From CAZBWP01 sp964630265 (GTDB lineage Bacteria; Pseudomonadota; Alphaproteobacteria; Rhodospirillales; Defluviicoccaceae): a stretch of 5,944 nucleotides of DNA. Both the position numbers and the translations under genes were made by a program. The stretch spans positions 1-5,944 of the forward strand of contig CAZVRW010000109.1 in the NCBI GenBank assembly GCA_964630265.1. The letters run 5' to 3'. The first letter of the stretch is position 1. Each line of letters starts with the position of its first letter. The notes below the pieces were generated by a model. That model was not told where the DNA came from. It made no database searches and was given only the letters and a program-made list of their open reading frames with translations. Positions 1 through 4,357 of the stretch are shown here, in pieces.

Positions 1-422
1 GCCACGGCGAAGTGACTTTGCAAATTCGGTCCGCCTCGGTGAATGGGGAACTCGATCACCTCTTCAATATTCGGTGGCACCTGGACGGTCCGGTAGTGTT
101 CCGGCAAAGCCACGCCGATGAACACGTCCCGGAATCCAGAGGATCCCGGCTGGTCCACTTTAATCTTGGCGCTCAGCGGCACGGTGGCGGGCGGAATGGT
201 CCAGTGGTGCATGATGAACGCCGTCAACGCGATGCCGAGAAAGACGCCGGCGAACGCCGGGGCGTTCGTTTTCAGGCGGCCGAAGAAAGGCACCTCCACA
301 TCGACGACTTGGCCGGTACTGTCGACGACGGTCTTCTGATGCCACATCACGAGCAGCGATCCGACGCAGGTGACACCTGCGATCAGCAGCGCCAGGACGC
401 TGACGGTGTCCATGCCGAACAT
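1..422 (-). CDS. Two-TM membrane protein of unknown function, C-terminus cut by window edge
   Basis: I do not recognise this protein. The reading frame is open from an ATG at 422 to the window edge, giving 140 complete codons without a stop. A strong ribosome binding site, GGGGAG (429-434 on the plus strand), lies 6 nt before the ATG and supports this start; a second in-frame ATG at 413 is less well spaced. Two hydrophobic segments are visible, at about residues 6-27 and 54-72. The short loop between them carries K30, R49 and K51, so by the positive-inside rule the loop is probably cytoplasmic and the C-terminal part (from about residue 75) periplasmic. That part is soluble-looking, with mixed hydrophobic and polar residues suggestive of beta structure (FRDVFIGVALPEHYRTVQV). 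No catalytic motif is visible. Hydrophobicity and the ribosome binding site make it a real gene; the function is open. The antisense frame over the same bases is a shadow. Confidence 0.72.
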   Translation of the reverse strand, partial: MFGMDTVSVLALLIAGVTCVGSLLVMWHQKTVVDSTGQVVDVEVPFFGRLKTNAPAFAGVFLGIALTAFIMHHWTIPPATVPLSAKIKVDQPGSSGFRDVFIGVALPEHYRTVQVPPNIEEVIEFPIHRGGPNLQSHFAV

Positions 423-446
423 TATTCTCTCCCCGCGGCAATGATC

Positions 447-463
447 AGCCGCTCCCCGCGGCT
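447..463 (-). promoter_or_regulatory. Leader hairpin with GGGGA loop before the membrane-protein gene
   Basis: On the minus strand AGCCGC, GGGGA and GCGGCT form a 6-bp GC-rich stem with a 5-nt loop, within the expected mRNA leader 25 nt upstream of the ATG at 422. The loop repeats the purine run of the true ribosome binding site: the 11-bp stretch CTCCCCGCGGC (plus strand) occurs at 429-439, containing that site, and again at 452-462, inside this hairpin. The two copies could compete for ribosome or protein binding. This is seen in the sequence; any regulatory role is inference. Confidence 0.35.
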
Positions 464-544
464 AGGATCGGCGGCTCCCTGCTCTTGGCCGCATCGTCAT
501 TCTTTTTGCGGGCCAACCCAGATGAGTTACCGCATTTTGGGCAA

Positions 545-553
545 ATTGTATCA
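545..553 (-). promoter_or_regulatory. Extended -10 promoter candidate for the membrane-protein gene
   Basis: Read on the minus strand, TGATACAAT fits the extended -10 pattern TGnTAnAAT with a single mismatch to TATAAT. No good -35 hexamer lies 17 nt upstream (TTTCGC), which extended -10 promoters can tolerate. Transcription would begin near 538 and leave a leader of about 115 nt before the ATG at 422. Located by eye; no start-site data. Confidence 0.4.
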
Positions 554-562
554 GAATTTCCC

Positions 563-574
563 CTTTCGCGAAAG
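563..574. promoter_or_regulatory. Perfect 12-bp palindrome CTTTCGCGAAAG, possible operator
   Basis: CTTTCGCGAAAG is identical on both strands and lies about 10 bp upstream of the extended -10 element, across the position a -35 box would take. That placement suits a dimeric DNA-binding regulator. I do not assign it to a known factor. Confidence 0.35.
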
Positions 575-582
575 CCCACGCG

Positions 583-652
583 CGCGGCCCTGAAGCCGCG
601 GCCCTGAACCCGCGGCCCTGAACCCGCGGCCCTGGACCCGCGAGCCTGAACC
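583..652. repeat. Five tandem copies of a 14-bp repeat
   Basis: Five head-to-tail units begin at 583, 597, 611, 625 and 639. Units 2 and 3 are identical (CGCGGCCCTGAACC). Unit 1 ends GC instead of CC, unit 4 has G for A at its eleventh base, and unit 5 has A for G at its fifth base. Because 14 is not a multiple of 3 the array shifts frame at every unit, so it is unlikely to be coding. It looks like a minisatellite that may vary in copy number between strains. Confidence 0.85.
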
Positions 653-743
653 AAAAGTCTGTCAGCGCCGCTTGACCCGCGCGCGTTCTTGGGTATCTGC
701 CCAGGGGAAGGAAGCAGCCGCACCGAGCGACGCGGCTTTGTTC

Positions 744-771
744 AGGGCGGAAAAAATCCTACATCCGCCCT
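744..771. repeat. 8-bp inverted repeat with A-rich loop
   Basis: AGGGCGGA (744-751) and TCCGCCCT (764-771) are perfect inverted copies around a 12-nt loop. Either strand could form a GC-rich hairpin in RNA, but neither side is followed directly by a T-run, so a rho-independent terminator is not well supported. It sits at the left edge of the direct-repeat block. Confidence 0.5.
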
Positions 772-793
772 ACATTTTCCGACATTCGCCGCC

Positions 794-859
794 GATTTGG
801 CATACATCGGGGCGCGATTTGGCATACATCCCGGCCGGATTTGGCAGACAAAATCCTAC
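794..859. repeat. Three 22-bp-spaced direct repeats with GATTTGGCA core
   Basis: GATTTGGCATACATC occurs at 794-808 and 816-830, and a diverged copy beginning GATTTGGCAGACA is at 838-850. The starts are exactly 22 bp apart, about two helical turns, so a protein binding each copy would sit on one face of the DNA. The bases between the cores are GC-rich and poorly conserved. The third unit runs into the ATCCTAC repeats. No coding sense is seen. It could be an array of regulator sites or part of a dispersed intergenic element. Confidence 0.75.
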
Positions 860-882
860 TTTATCCTACAAAATCCTACATT
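853..882. repeat. Three ATCCTAC repeats at a 10-bp period
   Basis: ATCCTAC begins at 853, 863 and 873, separated by AT-rich triplets, a period of one helical turn. A further ATCCTACAT lies at 756-764 and a related GCCCTAC at 767-773, so the motif frames the 22-bp repeats on both sides. On the minus strand the motif reads GTAGGAT. Its role is unknown. Confidence 0.7.
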
Positions 883-896
883 TCGCACGTTCAAGC

Positions 897-930
897 CGCC
901 CCGCCACCGTCAGCCCGCCCTGGCGGGGCG
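897..930 (-). terminator. Strong hairpin just downstream of phaC, possible terminator
   Basis: CGCCCCGCCA (897-906) and TGGCGGGGCG (921-930) are perfect 10-bp inverted copies around a 14-nt loop, beginning 15 bp after the phaC stop. On the minus strand no U-run follows, so intrinsic termination is uncertain; the hairpin may instead protect the 3' end of the mRNA or assist Rho-dependent termination. Confidence 0.5.
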
Positions 931-944
931 CCGCCGCCCGAGGC

Positions 945-2762
945 CTATGTCATCAGCACATACGTGCCGGGGGCGTCGCACAGTGGCCGATAGCCGGGGG
1001 CGCCGACGTCGCGGGCCGGCACCCGGCCGTGGGACTGCTCGGCGAGCCACATCTGCCAAGCCGGCCACCACGAGCCCTGGGTCGGCTCGGTGTTGGCATA
1101 CCACGTGTCGGCGTCGGGCACCCGGTCCTCGGCGTGGTGGGTGGTCATCCGATAGAAGCGGCGCGGGTGCCCCGGCTCATTGACGATGCCGACGTTGTGG
1201 CCGCCGCTGGTGAGCACGAAGGTGACCGTGGTCGCATCGCTCTGCAGGTGCAGCTTGTAGACCGAGATCCACGGCGCCACGTGGTCCTTCTCGGCGGCGA
1301 CGCAGAAGATCGGGATATGGATATCGCTGATGCGGATCGGCCGGCCCTCCACCTTATAGCGGCCATGGAACAACTCGTTGTCGTGGTAAAGGCGGCGCAG
1401 CAGTTCCGAGTGCTGTCGATAGGGCATGCGCGTGCCGTCGCTGTTCCAGGCCATCAGGTCGAACATCTTCTCGCGCTCGCCGAGCCAGTACTCGCGGATC
1501 ATCTTCGACCAGATCAGGTCGCGGGACTTCAGCAGTTGGAACGAGCCGTGCGCCATTTGCGGATCCAGGTAGCCCCGCTCCCACATCATGTCGTCCATGA
1601 AGGTGATCTGCGAGGTGTCCATGAAGATCCCCATCTCGCCGACCTCGGTGAAGTCGACCAGCGTGGTGAACAGGGTGACGCTGGCGAGTCGGTCGTCGCC
1701 GTCGCGCGCCATCTTCGCCGCGGCGATGGTCAGCAGGATGCCGCCCAGGCAGTAGCCGACGGCGTGGATCTTCTCGTCCGGCACGATCTCGGAAATGGCG
1801 TCGATGGCCGCCATCGTGCCGAGGCGCCGATAGTCCTCCATGCCGAGGTCGCGGTCCTCGGCGCCAGGGTTGCGCCAGGAGATCATGAACACCGTGTGGC
1901 CGCGGTCCACCAGGTACTTGACCAGCGAGTTCCGTCGCGACAGGTCCATGATGTAGTACTTCATCATCCACGCCGACTGCATGAGGATCGGCTCGCGGTG
2001 GACGGCGGTGGTGCTCGGCTCGTACTGGATCAACTCCATCAGGTGGTTGCGCAGCACCACCTTGCCGGGCGTGATCGCCAGGTTCTCGCCGACCTTGAAC
2101 GCCTCGGCGCCGGCCGGCGGTTCGTTCTTCGCCTTGCGGCGGACGTCGTCCCACCAATTGCGGGCGCCACGCTTCAGGTTTTCCCCGCCTTCCTCGAAGG
2201 TCGTTCGGATGATCTCGGGATTGAGGAAGGGGCTGTTGGAGGGGGCGACGGTGTCGAGGATCTGGCGGGAGAAGAACTCGACGGCCTGCTCGTGCCGCTG
2301 CGAGACGCCGCGGATGTTGGTGGTGGCATTGTGCCACCACTGCTGATTGAGTAGAAAGGCCTGGTTGGCCAGATTGTATGGGAAGATCTGCCAGGTTTCG
2401 TGGTCGAACCGCTTGTCCTGGAGCAGCGGTTCGATGCAGGGATCCGGCTCGTCCCCGAACAGGCAGCGGACGGCATATTCGTTGAAGCGGGTGGTCTTGC
2501 GCACCGCCTTCTCCGCCAATTCGAACTGCTTGCCGGGCGAGGTGGCCAAGTGGACGGCCCAATCGAACCAGGTCATCGCCAGTGACACCGGCGACAGGCC
2601 CATGGTCAGCTTCGCCGTCGTGGCGTTGGCCAAGCGGTCGACGTCTGCCAGTTTCTCGGACTCGAGCAGGCCATGATCACCGGCACGGCGCGACGGGTGG
2701 GCGTCCGGCGACGTGTCCGGCTTATCCTTGGTCGGCGATTTCATCAGCATGGTGTCGGGCAT
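945..2762 (-). CDS. phaC: Class I poly(3-hydroxyalkanoate) synthase PhaC
   Basis: This 605-residue enzyme polymerises (R)-3-hydroxyacyl-CoA, typically 3-hydroxybutyryl-CoA, into storage polyester at the granule surface, releasing CoA. A charged N-terminal tail (1-35) is followed by a PHBC_N-like segment (about 42-85, including GLSPVSLAMTWFDWAVHLA), the PhaC N-terminal domain, and the alpha/beta-hydrolase catalytic domain. The lipase-like box GYCLGG (336-341) carries nucleophile C338; D493 in EKDHVAPW and H522 in SGGHNVG complete the triad. W439 in AWNSDGTRMP appears to match the conserved tryptophan of the Ralstonia enzyme (589 aa, so the length is normal). The start is supported by GGGAGG 7 nt upstream of the ATG. 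The gene follows the 73-residue protein gene by 48 bp and is probably co-transcribed with it. No damage is seen. Substrate chain length cannot be read from sequence, though the propionyl-CoA gene neighbours make use of C5 monomers plausible. Confidence 0.95.
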   Translation of the reverse strand: MPDTMLMKSPTKDKPDTSPDAHPSRRAGDHGLLESEKLADVDRLANATTAKLTMGLSPVSLAMTWFDWAVHLATSPGKQFELAEKAVRKTTRFNEYAVRCLFGDEPDPCIEPLLQDKRFDHETWQIFPYNLANQAFLLNQQWWHNATTNIRGVSQRHEQAVEFFSRQILDTVAPSNSPFLNPEIIRTTFEEGGENLKRGARNWWDDVRRKAKNEPPAGAEAFKVGENLAITPGKVVLRNHLMELIQYEPSTTAVHREPILMQSAWMMKYYIMDLSRRNSLVKYLVDRGHTVFMISWRNPGAEDRDLGMEDYRRLGTMAAIDAISEIVPDEKIHAVGYCLGGILLTIAAAKMARDGDDRLASVTLFTTLVDFTEVGEMGIFMDTSQITFMDDMMWERGYLDPQMAHGSFQLLKSRDLIWSKMIREYWLGEREKMFDLMAWNSDGTRMPYRQHSELLRRLYHDNELFHGRYKVEGRPIRISDIHIPIFCVAAEKDHVAPWISVYKLHLQSDATTVTFVLTSGGHNVGIVNEPGHPRRFYRMTTHHAEDRVPDADTWYANTEPTQGSWWPAWQMWLAEQSHGRVPARDVGAPGYRPLCDAPGTYVLMT

Positions 2763-2810
2763 GGTTTGGCCTCCCAGGTTTTTGCACGTTCGGCGCCATG
2801 GCTGCGGCGG

Positions 2811-3032
2811 TCAGGCGGCTTCCGCCAAACACTGCCGCTGCGCCGGTTCGGGCGCGTCCTCCACGTCATGGTGTCCGAGCGCCGCATCGGTGGCCAGCGC
2901 GATCCGATCGTCGCGGCTCAGCGTCCAGGACTCGGCCAGCAGTCGCTCGAAATCCAAGCGCAGACCGCCGTCGCCGACGCTGTCGCGCGGCATGTCCCAA
3001 CGCTCGTTGAAGGTGATCGGATATCGACTCAT
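2811..3032 (-). CDS. Small protein of unknown function (73 aa) upstream of phaC
   Basis: I do not recognise this protein. The frame stays open up to an ATG at 3113, but the ATG at 3032 is chosen because GGAGAG sits 8 nt before it and because the upstream extension would run across the candidate promoter and inverted repeat. The product begins MSRYPITFNERWDMP, is acidic overall and rich in Asp, Glu, Arg and Leu. It has an amphipathic stretch at about 24-50 (LRLDFERLLAESWTLSRDDRIALATDA) and a short, Pro/Glu/Gln-containing C-terminus. It has no signal peptide, membrane segment or cysteine-pair metal site. It lies 48 bp ahead of phaC on the same strand, so a role in granule formation or in regulating the synthase is a fair guess, no more. 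It lacks the length of phasins or PhaR. The well-placed ribosome binding site argues that it is translated. Confidence 0.68.
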   Translation of the reverse strand: MSRYPITFNERWDMPRDSVGDGGLRLDFERLLAESWTLSRDDRIALATDAALGHHDVEDAPEPAQRQCLAEAA

Positions 3033-3039
3033 GGCACAC

Positions 3040-3080
3040 ACTCTCCGCAGGATCCGCATTGCACTCGATCTGCGGAGAGT
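3040..3080 (-). promoter_or_regulatory. 11-bp inverted repeat covering the ribosome binding site of the small gene
   Basis: ACTCTCCGCAG (3040-3050) and CTGCGGAGAGT (3070-3080) are perfect inverted copies separated by 19 bp. On the minus strand the distal arm contains GGAGAG, the ribosome binding site of the gene starting at 3032, so an RNA that includes both arms would hide it in a stem. As DNA, the proximal arm overlaps the candidate -10 element (3078-3083), so the pair could equally be a two-site operator. A further TCCGCA at 3053-3058 could pair with the same arm in an alternative fold. Confidence 0.6.
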
Positions 3081-3086
3081 ATAGCA
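3078..3086 (-). promoter_or_regulatory. Extended -10 promoter candidate (TGCTATACT) for the small gene and phaC
   Basis: On the minus strand TGCTATACT matches TGnTATAAT with one mismatch. No recognisable -35 hexamer is seen at 16-18 nt. Transcription would start near 3071, about 40 nt before the ATG at 3032, and would exclude most of the upstream arm of the inverted repeat. Confidence 0.5.
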
Positions 3087-3096
3087 GCGCCAGGGG

Positions 3097-3113
3097 TGCA
3101 TGACCCGTGCCAA
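3097..3113 (-). promoter_or_regulatory. Sigma-54-like -24/-12 element
   Basis: The minus strand reads TTGGCACGGGTCATGCA. Compared with the RpoN consensus TGGCACG-N4-TTGCW it keeps the essential GG and GC with the correct 10 bp between them and differs only at the first T of the -12 block. The predicted start is near 3086, upstream of the whole inverted repeat. A single match in GC-rich DNA can arise by chance, and I see no enhancer-binding-protein gene here. Confidence 0.4.
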
Positions 3114-3130
3114 TGCTGCAGTGCAGCATT
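3112..3130. promoter_or_regulatory. 19-bp palindrome with CTGC-N3-GCAG core, PhaR-type operator candidate
   Basis: AATGCTGCAGTGCAGCATT is a perfect dyad of two 9-bp arms around a single central base. Its core, CTGCAGTGCAG, fits the CTGC-N3/4-GCAG pattern that I recall for PhaR, the regulator that represses phasin and PHA genes in Rhodobacter and Paracoccus and is released by PHA. It sits upstream of the small gene and phaC, directly next to the sigma-54-like -24 block. The dyad is certain; the identity of the bound factor is inferred. Confidence 0.6.
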
Positions 3131-3201
3131 AGCGCCTGCGCATGGACCCGGGCGGGGCAGGGGCGGCGTCGGGATCCACCGGTCGACCCGGAAACGCCGG
3201 T

Positions 3202-3258
3202 CGGCCCAAAGAAAGCCAGCCGGCCCAAAGAAAGCCAGCCGGCCCAAAAAAGGCTAGC
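3202..3258. repeat. Three tandem 19-bp repeats downstream of meaB
   Basis: Units start at 3202, 3221 and 3240. The first two are identical (CGGCCCAAAGAAAGCCAGC); the third differs at three positions. GCCGGC, itself a palindrome, is formed at the junctions, and on the minus strand each unit carries a pyrimidine run (TTTCTTT or TTTTTT). The array could fold into successive hairpins on the RNA reading out of meaB. The 19-bp period is not a multiple of 3, so coding is unlikely. Degenerate traces flank both sides. Confidence 0.8.
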
Positions 3259-3272
3259 CGGCCCCCGGATGC

Positions 3273-3295
3273 CGATCGGCCCGCGCCACCGATCG
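3273..3295 (-). terminator. Hairpin downstream of meaB, weak terminator candidate
   Basis: On the minus strand CGATCGG and CCGATCG form a 7-bp stem with a 9-nt loop, beginning 8 nt after the meaB stop. The nearest T-run (TTTTTT, 3245-3250) is about 22 nt further on, too far for a classical intrinsic terminator by itself. Together with the pyrimidine-rich 19-bp repeats it may still end or slow transcription before the phaC unit. Confidence 0.35.
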
Positions 3296-3303
3296 TCGAC
3301 CGC

Positions 3304-4338
3304 TCAGCCCCGATAGGCCTCGAGAATGCGATCGACGCCGAGGGTGATGGTCAGTTTCCCTTCGGCGACGTCATGCTGGACCGTTGGCAGGATCTCCAGG
3401 ACCCGGGAGTTCGACTTCAGGGAATCCAGCAGGCGATCCTCCAGCATGCCCCACATCCAGCCGATGCGCTGCTGTCGGCGCTTGGTTTGCAGTTCGCCCA
3501 CCGCCGTCAGGGTTGCCTTGTGCTCGCGGATTCTTGCCCAGAGCTTATCGAGGCCGATGTCCTTGAGGGCGCTGCACAGAACCACCGGCGGCGTCCAGTT
3601 GGGGCTGGTGTGCTTCATGATCTTCAGGGCGTTGCGATAGTGCACCGCCGCCTGCTTGGCCCGCACCTCATTGTCGCCGTCCGCCTTGTTGACGGCGATC
3701 ATGTCGGCGATCTCGAGAACGCCCTTTTTGATCCCCTGCAACTCGTCTCCGGCGCCGGGCAGGGCGAGGACCAGGAAAAAGTCGGTCATGTCCGAGACGG
3801 CGACCTCGTTCTGACCGGCCCCCACGGTCTCGACGAGGATGACGTCATAGCCGGCCGCCTCGCAGACCACCATGGTCGACCGTGTGGTGCGGGTGACGCC
3901 GCCCAGCGTGCCGGACGATGGCGATGGACGAATGAAGGCGTTGGGATCGACCGAGAGATCCTGCATCCGCGTCTTGTCACCGAGAATGCTGCCGCCGCTC
4001 AGCGTGCTGCTGGGATCGACGGCGAGCACGGCGATCTTGTGACCGGCGGCGGTGAGATGCTTGCCGAGCGCCTCGATGAAGGTGCTTTTCCCGACCCCCG
4101 GGACGCCGGTGATGCCGATGCGATGCGCCCGCTGCTCGTCGGGGATCGTGCGCAGGTGGGCGAGGAAGCGCAGCAGGATCTCCTGCGCCAACTCCTGGTG
4201 CCGCGGGCTGCGGCTCTCGACGATGGTGATGGCGCGGCCGAGCAGGGCGCGATCGCCGGCAATGACGCCCTCGACATAGTCATCGACGGTGAGCGGCCCC
4301 CGCGCCTGGGCCCGGGGCGCCGCTTGGACAGCTGTCAT
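3304..4338 (-). CDS. meaB: MeaB/ArgK-type GTPase, methylmalonyl-CoA mutase chaperone
   Basis: This 344-residue G3E-family GTPase guards adenosylcobalamin-dependent methylmalonyl-CoA mutase. It gates cofactor delivery from adenosyltransferase and helps remove damaged cobalamin, using GTP hydrolysis. The P-loop GVPGVGKST is at 78-86, VDPSS (107-111) matches the family's conserved Asp-containing motif, the ETVGAGQNE switch/Walker B region is at 170-178, the guanine-specificity motif NKAD at 217-220 and the SAL motif at 256-258. The helical N-terminal arm and the C-terminal helical dimerisation part are both present, so it is full length. The ATG at 4338 follows the mutase stop by 19 bp; the other nearby ATG codons run at once into stops. 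No strong ribosome binding site is visible, which fits translation coupled to the mutase gene. It was historically called ArgK; a role in arginine transport is not supported. Confidence 0.96.
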   Translation of the reverse strand: MTAVQAAPRAQARGPLTVDDYVEGVIAGDRALLGRAITIVESRSPRHQELAQEILLRFLAHLRTIPDEQRAHRIGITGVPGVGKSTFIEALGKHLTAAGHKIAVLAVDPSSTLSGGSILGDKTRMQDLSVDPNAFIRPSPSSGTLGGVTRTTRSTMVVCEAAGYDVILVETVGAGQNEVAVSDMTDFFLVLALPGAGDELQGIKKGVLEIADMIAVNKADGDNEVRAKQAAVHYRNALKIMKHTSPNWTPPVVLCSALKDIGLDKLWARIREHKATLTAVGELQTKRRQQRIGWMWGMLEDRLLDSLKSNSRVLEILPTVQHDVAEGKLTITLGVDRILEAYRG

Positions 4339-4357
4339 ATCATTCGGGCCGCTTCAT

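Larger units (their letters stand above)
423..944. other. 522-bp intergenic region rich in repeats
   Basis: This stretch lies between the phaC stop and the start of the membrane-protein gene. I see no convincing gene in it on either strand. From left to right it holds a leader with a duplicated CTCCCCGCGGC (429-439 and 452-462), an extended -10 promoter candidate, a 12-bp palindrome, five 14-bp tandem repeats, an 8-bp inverted repeat, a block of 22-bp and 10-bp direct repeats, and a strong hairpin just after phaC. Part of it (about 744-882) is visibly more AT-rich than the flanking genes. Confidence 0.7.

Noticed and set aside
12..593. 193-codon plus-strand frame opposite the membrane-protein gene
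   Set aside because: The minus frame has membrane segments and a well-spaced ribosome binding site; the plus frame is compositionally odd, rich in His, Arg and Asp, and runs into intergenic DNA.
445..723. 92-codon minus-strand frame with a CPKCG motif, possible small zinc-ribbon protein
   Set aside because: Its first half is the 14-bp repeat array read in shifting frames, only one CxxC pair is present, and it overlies the promoter and leader of the membrane-protein gene.
744..771. Inverted repeat as a rho-independent terminator
   Set aside because: No T-run follows the second arm on either strand.
794..882. CRISPR-like array
   Set aside because: Units are only 22 and 10 bp with no spacer-sized unique segments, and there are no cas genes in view.
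672..2354. 560-codon open frame on the plus strand, opposite phaC
   Set aside because: It is antisense to a complete synthase with all catalytic motifs. Long antisense frames are expected in GC-rich coding DNA, and its translation is Arg/Ala/Gly/His/Val-rich without any recognisable domain.
3033..3113. N-terminal extension of the small gene to the ATG at 3113 (100 residues)
   Set aside because: It would translate through the extended -10 and both arms of the inverted repeat, whereas the ATG at 3032 has a proper ribosome binding site 8 nt upstream.
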